Source: Silvibacterium sp. (GTDB lineage Bacteria; Acidobacteriota; Terriglobia; Terriglobales; Acidobacteriaceae). Taken from it: 63,572 nt of DNA. Position numbers and translations under genes: made by a program. The stretch spans positions 1-63,572 of the forward strand of contig JAFAKX010000136.1 in NCBI GenBank assembly GCA_019234945.1. The letters are read 5' to 3'. The notes below the pieces were generated by a model. It was not told where the DNA came from, made no database searches, and saw only the letters and a list, made by a program, of their open reading frames with translations. This document shows, piece after piece, positions 53,749 through 62,107 of this stretch. Position 1 is the stretch's first letter, and each line of letters starts with the position of its first letter.

Positions 53749-55013
53749 AGATCGACATTGACCAACAACGACTGAATGGCGAAATTGATGCCCTGGCTGC
53801 GTTTTCCGATGCGGAAGCGCCGGCGGTCACGCGCGTCGTATTCAGTGAGCAGGACCTCAGAGCGCGAGCGTGGCTGAAGGAGCGCTTCGCCGAAGCGGGG
53901 CTCGCAGTCCGCGAAGATGCTGTGGGCAACACCTTTGCGCGGTGGCAGGGCACGAACCTCGACTTGCCCGCCGTCGCAACCGGGTCCCATGTGGACGCGA
54001 TTCCCCACGCGGGCAAATACGACGGCGTGGTCGGTGTGCTCGGCGGCCTGGAAGCCATTCGCGCGCTGCAGCGGGCCGGGTTCAGGCCCGACCGGTCGAT
54101 CGAGTTGATCATGTTCACCTCGGAGGAGCCGACCCGCTTTGGTTTGGGCTGCCTGGGGAGTCGGCTGATGTCCGGAATATTGAAGCCCTTTGCTGCAGCA
54201 GCTCTGCGCGATGCCGAGGGCCAGACGCTCGACACGGTCCGGCAACAGGCCGGCTTTCATGGATCACTCGAGAGTGTGAGGGTGGCACCGGGAACCTATT
54301 CCGGGTTTGTTGAACTGCACATCGAGCAGGGGCCGATCCTCGATCAACAGAAAAGGGAACAAGAGAAGGTTCCGCTGGGGCTGGTCACGCACATTGCGGC
54401 GCCCGCGAGTTCCCAGATCACGATCGAGGGTGAGGGCGGCCACGCCGGCGCGCGGCTGATGCCAGGTCGGCGCGATGCGCTATGCGCGGCGTCCGAGATA
54501 ATCCTTGCGGTGGAGCAGGCGGCGTTGAGCACCGGCGCAATCGACACTGTCGGGACAGTGGGCATCTGTCGGGTGCATCCGGGGGCGGTGAACTCCATAC
54601 CGTGCCGCGTGCAGTTGTCGCTTGACGTGCGGGACACGGACGCGGCGCGGCGCGACCGCGTGCAGGCCGAGATCGAGGCGGCAGTTCGCGAAATCGGCAA
54701 GCGCCGTGGGGTATCGGTGAACATTGAGGTGATTAATTCCGATCCTCCAGCGGAGTCGTCGCCGGAGATACTCACTGCCCTGACAACTGCCTGCGAGGCC
54801 GAGGGGATCGCCTACCGAAGGATGGTGAGCCGGGCGTATCACGACTCCTCGTTCATGTCGCGGATTGCCCCAATTGCGATGCTGTTTATTCCGTGCCGGG
54901 GAGGCGTGAGCCATCGCGCGGACGAGTATTCGTCGCCTGAGGAAATCGGCCAGGGCGTCCGGGTGCTCGCGCGGACACTGGCGATGCTTGCAGGTGGTGG
55001 GCGGCCGGTTTGA
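53745..55013 (+). CDS. M20 amidohydrolase, probable ureidoglycolate amidohydrolase
   Basis: 422 residues from the ATG at 53745 (ATGA overlap). Same M20 fold as AllC but divergent: VATGSHVDAIPHAGKYDGVVGVLGGLEAI, IELIMFTSEEPTRFGLGCLGSR, GFVELHIEQGPILDQQ, GEGGHAGARLMPGRRDAL, SRAYHDSSFMSRIAP and CRGGVSHRADEYSS. SEEPTRFG (rather than DEEGVRYG) and its place after the ureidoglycine aminohydrolase gene favour ureidoglycolate amidohydrolase (glyoxylate, CO2 and 2 NH3). A duplicated allantoate amidohydrolase is the alternative. Last gene of the operon. Confidence 0.82.
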   Translation: MKIDIDQQRLNGEIDALAAFSDAEAPAVTRVVFSEQDLRARAWLKERFAEAGLAVREDAVGNTFARWQGTNLDLPAVATGSHVDAIPHAGKYDGVVGVLGGLEAIRALQRAGFRPDRSIELIMFTSEEPTRFGLGCLGSRLMSGILKPFAAAALRDAEGQTLDTVRQQAGFHGSLESVRVAPGTYSGFVELHIEQGPILDQQKREQEKVPLGLVTHIAAPASSQITIEGEGGHAGARLMPGRRDALCAASEIILAVEQAALSTGAIDTVGTVGICRVHPGAVNSIPCRVQLSLDVRDTDAARRDRVQAEIEAAVREIGKRRGVSVNIEVINSDPPAESSPEILTALTTACEAEGIAYRRMVSRAYHDSSFMSRIAPIAMLFIPCRGGVSHRADEYSSPEEIGQGVRVLARTLAMLAGGGRPV

Positions 55014-55071
55014 CCGCACGGGCACCAAATCCTTACCTTTAGAGAAGACCCCACGCAAAAGAGGCCTGCCT

Positions 55072-55638
55072 ATGTTCATCCCTGTGCTCGATCTGGAAAA
55101 AGAGCAAGTCCGGTTCGATGTTGCCCTCGAGCCGGGCGCCATCGACTTCGGCGCGGAAGCCCATCAGAAGGGTCCGCTGACTGTGAAGGGGCAGGCCGAC
55201 CTGATCGAAGAAAAGCGGATAGGTGAGACCCGTGGATCGCTGCGAACCGTCGAGGACATCCGTCTAAGGGGAAGTTACCAGGGAGAGTTCGAGATCCCGT
55301 GCGCGCGGTGTCTGGATCCGGTCGCGCACTCGCTCAAGGGCGACTTTGACCTGCTGTTTCGTCCGCTGGGCGCTGACGCCAATTCCTCCGAGCGATCCAT
55401 TACGACGCCGGAGACGGAAATCGGTTATTATCAAGATGGCGGTCTTGCGCTTGAAGATGTCGTGCGGGAGCAGGTGTTTCTATCCCTGCCTGCACGTTCG
55501 CTTTGCGGCGAAGACTGCAAGGGAATCTGCCCGCGCTGCGGCAAAAACCTGAACTCCGAATCATGCACCTGCGATACGACTCCGGTCGATCCGCGGTGGT
55601 CGGCGCTTTCAGACTTGGCCAGCCGGATGAAGACATAA
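55072..55638 (+). CDS. yceD: DUF177 protein (YceD)
   Basis: 188 residues; ATG at 55072. Residues 1-125 form the DUF177 fold with CARCLDPVAHS, followed by an acidic linker and the usual C-terminal end LSLPARSLCGEDCKGICPRCGKNLN with four Cys able to bind zinc. YceD is tied genetically to 23S rRNA maturation and is nearly always immediately before rpmF, as here (79 bases). Confidence 0.9.
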   Translation: MFIPVLDLEKEQVRFDVALEPGAIDFGAEAHQKGPLTVKGQADLIEEKRIGETRGSLRTVEDIRLRGSYQGEFEIPCARCLDPVAHSLKGDFDLLFRPLGADANSSERSITTPETEIGYYQDGGLALEDVVREQVFLSLPARSLCGEDCKGICPRCGKNLNSESCTCDTTPVDPRWSALSDLASRMKT

Positions 55639-55717
55639 ATCGACGGCTCACCCGGCCGGCGTCTGTGGGACGCGAGAGGAGGCGGGTGACGAGCCGGAGC
55701 AAGGAAAGGAATCTGCA

Positions 55718-55903
55718 ATGCCTAACCCAAAGCGGCGCCACTCGAAGGCCCGCACCTCCAAGCGCCGTGCACACGATGCGCTGACCTCTGCCAGTCTCTC
55801 AGAGTGCCCCAACTGTCATGAGCGCAAGCTTCCGCATCGCGCCTGCCCGAAGTGCGGTTCCTACAAGGGCCGCGAAGTGCTCGAAGTCAAGGAAGCAAGC
55901 TAG
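55718..55903 (+). CDS. rpmF: 50S ribosomal protein L32
   Basis: 61 residues, ATG behind AAGGAAAGGA. PNPKRRHSKARTSKRRAHDAL at the N-terminus and a CPNCHERKLPHRACPKCGSYKGREV zinc ribbon (four Cys present, the zinc-binding C+ form). Located between yceD and plsX, the conserved order. Confidence 0.97.
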   Translation: MPNPKRRHSKARTSKRRAHDALTSASLSECPNCHERKLPHRACPKCGSYKGREVLEVKEAS

Positions 55904-55912
55904 CCTCGCTCG

Positions 55913-56956
55913 ATGCTGATCGACATCGCTCTCGATGCCATGGGGTCCGACAAGGCCCCGGACCCGGAAATTCGGGGAGCGATCCTTGCTTGCCGCCAGT
56001 TGCCGGTAAGGGTACACCTCGTGGGGCCCGAGGACGTGCTGCGGCGCGGTCTTTCGGCGGCGCTCGACGGCGAACACCTGCCGATCAACATTGTGCATGC
56101 CAGCGAGCACATCGGCATGGACGAGAAGGCGGCGCATGCCGTCCGTACCAAGCGCGATAGCTCGATGCGTGTCGGGCTGAAGCTTGTTCGCGAGAAGAAA
56201 GTAGCAGGTTTCATTACGGCGGGTAATACCGGTGCCGCCATGGCTACGGCCAAGATGGTGTTGGGGGCGCTGCCAGGCGTGGACCGGCCGGCGCTGACGA
56301 TCGTTGTGCCGACGCTATCGGGTACGCCTTCCATCCTGCTCGATGTAGGCGCGAACGTCGACTGCAAGCCGCAAAACCTGGAGCAGTTCGGCGTGATGGG
56401 CGAGCTCTATGCGCAGAGTGTGCTCAAGATCACTCGTCCCCGCGTGGGAATCCTCTCGGTCGGCGAGGAAGAGGGCAAGGGCAACGACCTGACGCGCGAA
56501 GCTTACGCGCTGTTGAAGCAGCTGCCGATCAACTTTATCGGCAATGTCGAGGGCCGGGACATCTACAACGGTCGCTGCGACGTTATCGTCTGCGACGGGT
56601 TTGTCGGCAATGTCGCTCTCAAGACCTCCGAGGGGCTGACGAAGCTGGTGCGGGAAATGCTGAAGACGTCTTTGAACACTACCGTCACGGCGCAGGTCGG
56701 CGCGCTGCTTTCGCGCAAGGCTTTTAACGCTTTCAAGAAGCGGCTCGATCCGGCGGAGTACGGCGGGGCCCCCCTGCTCGGAGTTCGCGGCGTATGCATC
56801 ATCGGGCATGGGTCTTCGAACGAACGGGCAATCATGAACGGTATCCGCGTGACCGCCGAGTTTGCCCAGGCGGGCATCAATGAGCGCATCGAGCGCGAGT
56901 TCACCCAGAGGCCTCAGCCGCTTGGAGCGAATCCGGTCGGGATTGCGCTGCAGTAG
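55913..56956 (+). CDS. plsX: Phosphate acyltransferase PlsX
   Basis: 347 residues. IALDAMGSDKAPDPEIRGA, GFITAGNTGAAMATAKMVLG, RPALTIVVPT, LLDVGANVDCKP, NFIGNVEGRDIYNGRCDVIVCDGFVGNVALKTSEGL and GVCIIGHGSSNERAIMNGI are all conserved PlsX segments. It converts acyl-ACP to acyl phosphate for phospholipid synthesis. It follows rpmF by 9 bases. A run of nine C (56967-56975) lies just past the stop. Confidence 0.97.
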   Translation: MLIDIALDAMGSDKAPDPEIRGAILACRQLPVRVHLVGPEDVLRRGLSAALDGEHLPINIVHASEHIGMDEKAAHAVRTKRDSSMRVGLKLVREKKVAGFITAGNTGAAMATAKMVLGALPGVDRPALTIVVPTLSGTPSILLDVGANVDCKPQNLEQFGVMGELYAQSVLKITRPRVGILSVGEEEGKGNDLTREAYALLKQLPINFIGNVEGRDIYNGRCDVIVCDGFVGNVALKTSEGLTKLVREMLKTSLNTTVTAQVGALLSRKAFNAFKKRLDPAEYGGAPLLGVRGVCIIGHGSSNERAIMNGIRVTAEFAQAGINERIEREFTQRPQPLGANPVGIALQ

Positions 56957-56997
56957 GGGTACGCCTCCCCCCCCCGTTTCTTGTAACTCGTTCATTT

Positions 56998-57024
56998 AAA
57001 AAGAAAAGGTGACTCCAGTCGACC
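56998..57024 (-). terminator. Possible terminator of the TonB-like gene
   Basis: On the minus strand a short imperfect hairpin (GGTCGACTGGAGTCACC, 57008-57024) is followed by TTTTCTTTTT (56998-57007). The stem is only about 6 to 7 base pairs, so it is tentative. Confidence 0.4.
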
Positions 57025-57037
57025 GCCAAAGCGAGTT

Positions 57038-58102
57038 CTATTGCTGGTCGGGCGGGATGTTGTAGAGGAAGTAGAAACGCAGCTCCAGGAATGGGCCTTT
57101 GAAGCCCTTGGGCAGCGGAGGGTAGGGCGCGGCTCCGGTGATACCTCCCCAGGCGGCGCGGTCGAGCGAGACGTCTCCAGAGGGTCCGTCAAGGTGCATC
57201 TCCTTCACGCTGCCGTCGGGAAAGATTTTGAAACGGATGGCGACGACTCCCTGCTTGAGGAGCGGCGGCTGGGCGGCCTCGGGAATGATGGGATACCAGG
57301 CGCGCTTGGTGTCATAAATGACGCGCTGCATGTAGGGGCCGAAGTCGACGCCCATGGTGTCGGAGAGGATTTCGACTTTGCCCTGTTGCGCGGGGTGCTG
57401 CATAGGAGCGTTGGCGCCCATGTCTCCGCCGTACTGGCCGGATTCACGAGCCTGCCGGGCCATCTGCTGGAGGTCCTGCCCAACGGTGGAGTGCCCGGTA
57501 CTAAAGTCAGGCCGGGTGGGGGCGGGACGCGGGGCTTCGATCTGGCTCTGCTGGTTCTGCGGCAAGGGCTGAGCCGGTGGCGATGGCGGCGCGGCCTGCG
57601 CAACCTGCGGTGCTGGAGGTGCAGGCAGGGAAGGTGCAGGCGAGGGCGGCATGTCGGGCCGCAGTGTGGGCGGGCCGGCACGGCGCATGGCCTCAAGCTG
57701 CTCAAGGGTCTTCTTGTCGAGGGTGGGCTTGCGGGACTCGGCGATACGGTTCTTGTCCGAGAGCGGCGCGGGCTTGGGCTTGATGTTCTTGAGAGCGTCG
57801 GGGGGCAGGTCGAGGTAGGTCAGTTCCTTTTCGCGCTGCTTCAGGACGACGGATGGGTCGACGACCTTGACGTTGAAGATGTACTTCGGCCCATAAGCGA
57901 TGTACCAGAAGACGAGCAGGTGAATGATCAGCGCGATCCAGATCTTTTCGCGCAGGCTGGCCCAGTTCCGGCTGCCTTCCAGTTCCTCGATGACGTTGAG
58001 CAGCTCGTGGAACTCGTAGTCGTCGTAGCGGTTAGGCCGACGAAAATGGGGCGGCTCGGGCGGAGCGCTCGGAGGACTGGGCGGAACTTCGGTGATCGGC
58101 AT
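57038..58102 (-). CDS. TonB-family energy transducer
   Basis: 354 residues. A cytoplasmic N-terminus (about 50 residues, unusually long), one transmembrane helix (IWIALIIHLLVFWYIAYG), a charged linker, a Pro/Ala-rich spacer at about 130-200, and a TonB C-terminal domain (PYMQRVIYDTKRAWYPIIPEAAQPPLLKQGVVAIRFKIFPDGSVKEMHLDGPSGDVSLDRAAWGGI). It transmits proton-motive energy to outer-membrane receptors; no ExbB, ExbD or receptor lies beside it, so its partner is unknown. Begins in the 175-base gap before moaB. Confidence 0.85.
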   Translation of the reverse strand: MPITEVPPSPPSAPPEPPHFRRPNRYDDYEFHELLNVIEELEGSRNWASLREKIWIALIIHLLVFWYIAYGPKYIFNVKVVDPSVVLKQREKELTYLDLPPDALKNIKPKPAPLSDKNRIAESRKPTLDKKTLEQLEAMRRAGPPTLRPDMPPSPAPSLPAPPAPQVAQAAPPSPPAQPLPQNQQSQIEAPRPAPTRPDFSTGHSTVGQDLQQMARQARESGQYGGDMGANAPMQHPAQQGKVEILSDTMGVDFGPYMQRVIYDTKRAWYPIIPEAAQPPLLKQGVVAIRFKIFPDGSVKEMHLDGPSGDVSLDRAAWGGITGAAPYPPLPKGFKGPFLELRFYFLYNIPPDQQ

Positions 58103-58277
58103 TCTAAGACTGTGTGGACAACGTGTGCCGAGTAGGAACGCGCAATTTTACCGCCGTCGACACGGAGTTGAAGATCATACTATTCTCTCATTCTTTGACG
58201 CATTTTCGCAGCCTTGTTTTGCGCCGAAACCGGTGTTTTAACAGGACCTTCCCACCCATCCCCTACAATCGTTAGAT

Positions 58278-58781
58278 ATGACTAAAGCAGCTGTGATCAC
58301 AGTGAGCGACCGATGCAGCCGGGGCGAGCGTGAAGACCTCTCTGGGCCGGCTGTTGAACAGGAACTCGAAGCTCAGGGATACGACGTAGAGTCGCCGGTT
58401 ATAGTGCCAGACGAGCGCCCGGCGATCGAGAACGCAATTCGCTCCGCGGCCAGGCGGGCCCGGCTTGTGGTAACGACGGGCGGCACTGGGCTCGCGCCGA
58501 GGGATGTGACTCCCGAAGCGACCCGGGCGGTATGTGATCGGCTGATTGAGGGCATTCCGGAGTTGATGCGCGCTGAGGGTCTCAAGAGGACCCTGCGGGC
58601 ACCGCTCACCCGAGGAGTGTGCGGGACAATCGATACCACCCTGGTGCTGAATCTGCCGGGGAGACCGAGCGGCGCGGTGGTGAATCTCAGGTCTGTGCAG
58701 CACCTGCTGCCCCATGCGCTGGAGCTGCTGGCGGGTGAGACGCACCATGATGAAACAGAGGACGAGGAAGACGAGGATTGA
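58278..58781 (+). CDS. Molybdenum cofactor protein MoaB/Mog
   Basis: 167 residues. AVITVSDRCSRGEREDLSGP, VVTTGGTGLAPRDVTPEAT, GIPELMRAEGLKRTLRAPLTRGVCGTIDTTLVLNLPGRPSGAVVNL are canonical (GGTG molybdopterin-phosphate loop). It adenylylates molybdopterin before molybdenum insertion. A Glu/Asp-rich tail (HHDETEDEEDED) is extra. Nearby on the map is the molybdenum enzyme xanthine dehydrogenase (8 kb). TTGA overlap with the next gene. Confidence 0.92.
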   Translation: MTKAAVITVSDRCSRGEREDLSGPAVEQELEAQGYDVESPVIVPDERPAIENAIRSAARRARLVVTTGGTGLAPRDVTPEATRAVCDRLIEGIPELMRAEGLKRTLRAPLTRGVCGTIDTTLVLNLPGRPSGAVVNLRSVQHLLPHALELLAGETHHDETEDEEDED

Positions 58782-59410
58782 AGGGGCTCGCGCACTTTTT
58801 CGATAAGTACCGGGTGCTGCTGTTGGGCTTTCTGAAGCCGCTGGGCTTCTGGGGCGTGGGCGCGGTGGCGCTGCTGGACTCGAGTTCAATACCCGTGCCG
58901 ATGGACCTGATTGTGGCGGGCTATGCGTGGAGCGATGCGCACCGCTTCTATCTCTACGTGCTGATGGCCGCGGTGGGCTCAGCGATCGGCGGTCTAGTGC
59001 CTTACTGGATCGGTCGTGTCGGAGGGGAGATCTTCCTGATGAAGCGCATCGACCGCGCGCGTTTCGAGAAAATGCGCGACCAGTTTGAACGGCAGGCGTT
59101 CCTGGCACTGATGATTCCATCGATGATGCCGCCGCCGACCCCGTGGAAGCTGTTTGTTTTTGCGTCGGGCGTGTTCGAGATGAGGGTGATCACGTTCATG
59201 CTGGCCGTGGCGGTCGGGCGCATGTTGCGATTCACGGTAGTGAGCCTGCTGGCGATCCAGTACGGGCCGCAGATCGTACATGAGATGACGGAGCTGATGC
59301 ATGTGCATCTGATCGCCACACTGGTCGTTCTGGGTCTGCTGCTGATTGTGCTGGCGGTTGTGGCAGTAAGAAAGGCCTTGGGCAGGCGCGGGGCGAAGGA
59401 GTTAGGTTAG
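58778..59410 (+). CDS. DedA/VTT-domain membrane protein
   Basis: 210 residues from a TTG that overlaps the moaB stop (TTGA) behind GAGGAAGACGAGG. Multiple helices and the VTT features: VALLDSSSIPVPMDLIVAGYAW, GSAIGGLVPYWIGRVGGE, MIPSMMPPPTPWKLFVFASGVFEM and a C-terminal VLGLLLIVLAVVAV helix. DedA-like proteins are thought to flip undecaprenyl phosphate or other lipids. Glu/Arg residues of the family (E in GGEIF and R in VGRML) are present. Confidence 0.85.
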   Translation: MKGLAHFFDKYRVLLLGFLKPLGFWGVGAVALLDSSSIPVPMDLIVAGYAWSDAHRFYLYVLMAAVGSAIGGLVPYWIGRVGGEIFLMKRIDRARFEKMRDQFERQAFLALMIPSMMPPPTPWKLFVFASGVFEMRVITFMLAVAVGRMLRFTVVSLLAIQYGPQIVHEMTELMHVHLIATLVVLGLLLIVLAVVAVRKALGRRGAKELG

Positions 59411-59462
59411 CGAGGGCAGCACTCCGCCGAAAGCGGCGTTCGCATGCTACGAAATTGCGGGG

Positions 59463-59645
59463 CTAGTAGTAATCTGCGCAGCTAAGGTAATAACCGCACC
59501 GGCGGCAGATGAGCTTGCAGCGATGTCCCCAGAGACGCTCGGAGCAGTTAGGGCAGTAGACGGAATGGTGCTCCTCTTCCGCGCTCTCCTGCTCGACCGG
59601 GATCGGCTCCTGTTTTGGCTCCTGCCCTGGCTTCTGGCGAGGCAT
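59463..59645 (-). CDS. Mini zinc-ribbon protein
   Basis: 60 residues from the ATG at 59645 (an earlier start at 59666 is open). An acidic, Gln-rich N-terminus precedes VYCPNCSERLWGHRCKLICR and then RCGYYLSCADYY. Six Cys (CxxC twice plus others) and one His could bind one or two zinc ions. It looks like a small Acidobacteria-specific protein; no function known to me. It ends 52 bases after the convergent DedA-like gene. Confidence 0.7.
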   Translation of the reverse strand: MPRQKPGQEPKQEPIPVEQESAEEEHHSVYCPNCSERLWGHRCKLICRRCGYYLSCADYY

Positions 59646-59881
59646 GGTTGAATCGGCGGTCTGCACGCGACAAGATTACAGGACTGGATGTGTGCGGGTA
59701 CAGATGACTCCAAACCTGGTCGCGTTCCTGGACATGCAACGCGCGCTGCGCGTGGAAATTCGACGGGCGGTGCTCTTCGATTTATTCTCGATGTTGCAGC
59801 GATTCTGCCTGTGCGGTACGCAATGTACTGATGTCTGGCCCGTCAATTTTTCTAATTGCTAAAGAGACAAGGAGCTAACGT

Positions 59882-60310
59882 ATGGAGCGCAAAGCGAGCG
59901 CGGTATGGCGCGGCGGTTTGAAGGATGGCAAGGGGACGATTTCAACACAAAGCGGAGTTCTCAAGGACACGCAGTATTCTTTCTCCACGCGGTTTGCAGA
60001 AGGCATCGGGACGAATCCCGAGGAATTGATTGCGGCGGCACACGCCGGCTGCTTCACGATGGCGCTGAGCGCGCAGCTTGGCGAAGCGGGTCTCACGGCT
60101 GAGTCGCTGGAGACCAGCGCGACAGTGAAATTTGAGAAGACCGATGCCGGCTTCACCCTTACGGCCATTCATCTGGTCACGAAGGCGAAGATTCCTGGTG
60201 CGAGCGAGTCGGCGTTCGAGACGGCCGCGAACAATGCCAAGGCGGGCTGCCCGATCTCGCGGCTGTTCAAAGGCAACACCGAGATAACCCTGGACGCAAA
60301 GCTGGTCTAG
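59882..60310 (+). CDS. OsmC-family peroxiredoxin
   Basis: 142 residues; ATG behind AAGGAG. ISTQSGVLKDTQYSFSTRF, GTNPEELIAAAHAGCFTMALS with the first redox Cys, and AKAGCPISRLFKGNTEITLDAKLV with the second Cys. The AAAHAGC/AxxxCPISR pair and length identify the OsmC rather than the Ohr branch. Reduces organic hydroperoxides in the cytoplasm using dihydrolipoamide-type donors. Monocistronic with a terminator. Confidence 0.93.
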   Translation: MERKASAVWRGGLKDGKGTISTQSGVLKDTQYSFSTRFAEGIGTNPEELIAAAHAGCFTMALSAQLGEAGLTAESLETSATVKFEKTDAGFTLTAIHLVTKAKIPGASESAFETAANNAKAGCPISRLFKGNTEITLDAKLV

Positions 60311-60331
60311 AGAACGCGAACAAGATTGAAG

Positions 60332-60361
60332 ACGCCGCGATTCTGTCGCGGCGTTTTTCTT
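60332..60361 (+). terminator. Rho-independent terminator of the OsmC gene
   Basis: ACGCCGCGA (60332-60340), loop TTCTG, TCGCGGCGT (60346-60354), then TTTTCTT. Also usable from the minus side for 60376-60612. Confidence 0.88.
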
Positions 60362-60375
60362 TGTGAGCGGCCGGT

Positions 60376-60612
60376 TTAGCTGTTGGAGCGAACGAAATCG
60401 CGGAGCTGGCGATTGATCTCGGTGGCCTTCTGGACTCCGCCGTCGAGCATGGCGCGCCATTTACGCCCGCTCTCGTCCAGAGGAAGGGTTCCGAGCAGAT
60501 AGCTGGTCTGCATGACGATTTCGAGCGCGTTGCTGAGATCGTGCGAAAGGCGGCGGATTTGCTGCGCGTGTTCGATGGGGATGCTCGGCGTTCCTGTATC
60601 GTCGGCAGTCAT
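60376..60612 (-). CDS. Orphan histidine-kinase dimerisation-like protein
   Basis: 78 residues; a GAAGGA stretch lies upstream of the ATG. The whole protein is a two-helix hairpin with an H-box, LSHDLSNALEIVMQTSYLL, followed by LPLDESGRKWRAMLDGGVQKATEINRQLRDFV, closely resembling the DHp (HisKA) helices of hybrid histidine kinases (LxHDxNNxLxxI). No ATP-binding domain follows. It could act as a phosphotransfer module or an inhibitor of a kinase. Convergent with the OsmC gene. Confidence 0.6.
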   Translation of the reverse strand: MTADDTGTPSIPIEHAQQIRRLSHDLSNALEIVMQTSYLLGTLPLDESGRKWRAMLDGGVQKATEINRQLRDFVRSNS

Positions 60613-60736
60613 GGTGAGCGGTCCTTCGGGGAACAGAGATTAGGCCAAGGCAGCGCCGTCAATTGACATCGATGGTGCCCTTTGTAACACTAGGAATTGC
60701 TGCCAGTCCAGCCCTTCGTGCTGGACTTACCTGCGT

Positions 60737-60823
60737 GCCGAAGTGGCGGAATTGGCAGACGCGCATGGTTCAGGTCCATGTACTCGCAAGGGTGTGGGGG
60801 TTCGAGTCCCTTCTTCGGCACCA
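60737..60823 (+). tRNA. tRNA-Leu (anticodon CAG)
   Basis: GCCGAAG (60737-60743) pairs with CTTCGGC (60813-60819), then A and an encoded CCA. The anticodon stem CATGG/CCATG encloses TTCAGGT, giving anticodon CAG, and a long variable arm (TACTCGCAAGGGTGT) marks a class II tRNA. TTCGAGT forms the T loop. Its 3' end is the likely integration site of the element to the right. Confidence 0.95.
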
Positions 60824-60895
60824 GCAAATAAACGTTTTTTTTCAATCTGCTGCAAAGCGTTGTACGTTAATTAGCAGCCTTGTACACTCTGCAGC

Positions 60896-62107
60896 ATGGC
60901 TCGTCGCACACCCAAACCTGCGCTTTTCTGGCACCATAAACCGTTCGGCTCTACAACGTGGCGCTACCTGCGCCTGACCGATGATCCAACCACGGACCTC
61001 GGCTATCTCCACGCGCAGTATCCCCAACTACACCCTCCGGGCCGTTTCGTAATCCGTACCTACGTCAACGGAAAGCGTCAGTACAAGCCAGTCGAAGGTC
61101 ACCCACATGACGGCACGCCCTTCAATGAAACACAGGCCGCGCTCGACGATGCCATCTTGGACGCCAGAGCGGAAGCCAAGTTGGAAGCGAAGTTACAGGC
61201 AGCACTGGCATCCCTCGGGGTGGCCTCGCAGGAGCCACGCAGTGGGAAAGGAAACGGTAGCTCATCCCTGCAATCGTCCTTAGACGCCTACGTGGACAAT
61301 CGTCGTGACCATCAGAAGCTGGAGGCTGCTCAAAATGCAGCTCTGGTACTCCGTGAGTTCACTCAAGCGAATCCGTCACTGGCTACCGTCAAGGGAATCC
61401 GTAAGGAGCACGTAACGGCGTATTGCAACTGGCTTCGCGCCAAGGGTGACCAGTCAGACCGTACTATCGCGAACAAGTACCAACGCGTCCGCGCCTTCCT
61501 TCGCTGGGCCAAACACGACGTCGGACTTGATGTCCACGAACGGCCAACGTACACGAAGAGCATCCCCAAGACCTACACATCATCAGAAATTGCCGCATTA
61601 TTAGCAGCAGCCTCCGCTGACGAATTCATGCTGGTGGCAATCACGATCATGCTCCGTCTAGGTCTCAGGATGCAGGAAGCCGCACATGCTGAGTGGTCAG
61701 ATATTCGCGGTCGTGTGTTCGTCGTACGCGACAAACCGCAGTACGGGTTCCGCGTTAAAGATAAAGAGCAACGCGAAATCCCCATCCCGTCAGACGTGGC
61801 AGCCCTACTCAGTGTCTGGCAGAGCCGCAACCGCCCAGGTACGTTAATTCTCGGCGTCGGCAAGGATGGCCACCCCACCCGCCATCTATACCGTCGTTTT
61901 CAAGTGATAGCAAGAAAGGCCGGAGTGCCGAACGCCACACAGCATCAGCTACGGCGGAACTACATCACGACGATGGCAAACTCAGGCTTCGCGATGTCTA
62001 CTGTACAGGCGTGGGCTGGCCACTCCGACTTGGCCTCCACCATGAGATACCTTCGGCCAGCGTCCGCACAAGAAATGCTGGACAAGGTGGATGCCGTCAA
62101 GTTCTGA
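60896..62107 (+). CDS. Tyrosine recombinase (phage/ICE-type integrase)
   Basis: 403 residues, ATG at 60896. An N-terminal DNA-binding part (RRTPKPALFWHHKPFGSTTWRYLRL) and a SAM-like core-binding domain (about residues 120-225) precede the catalytic domain: RLGLRMQEAAH (Arg), RVKDKEQREIPI (Lys), QHQLRRNYIT (His-x-x-Arg), AGHSDLASTMRYL (His and nucleophile Tyr near residue 384). All catalytic residues present, so it should be active. Next to the tRNA-Leu it reports integration of a phage, satellite or genomic island. Codon use and its A+T-rich patches differ from neighbours. Confidence 0.93.
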   Translation: MARRTPKPALFWHHKPFGSTTWRYLRLTDDPTTDLGYLHAQYPQLHPPGRFVIRTYVNGKRQYKPVEGHPHDGTPFNETQAALDDAILDARAEAKLEAKLQAALASLGVASQEPRSGKGNGSSSLQSSLDAYVDNRRDHQKLEAAQNAALVLREFTQANPSLATVKGIRKEHVTAYCNWLRAKGDQSDRTIANKYQRVRAFLRWAKHDVGLDVHERPTYTKSIPKTYTSSEIAALLAAASADEFMLVAITIMLRLGLRMQEAAHAEWSDIRGRVFVVRDKPQYGFRVKDKEQREIPIPSDVAALLSVWQSRNRPGTLILGVGKDGHPTRHLYRRFQVIARKAGVPNATQHQLRRNYITTMANSGFAMSTVQAWAGHSDLASTMRYLRPASAQEMLDKVDAVKF

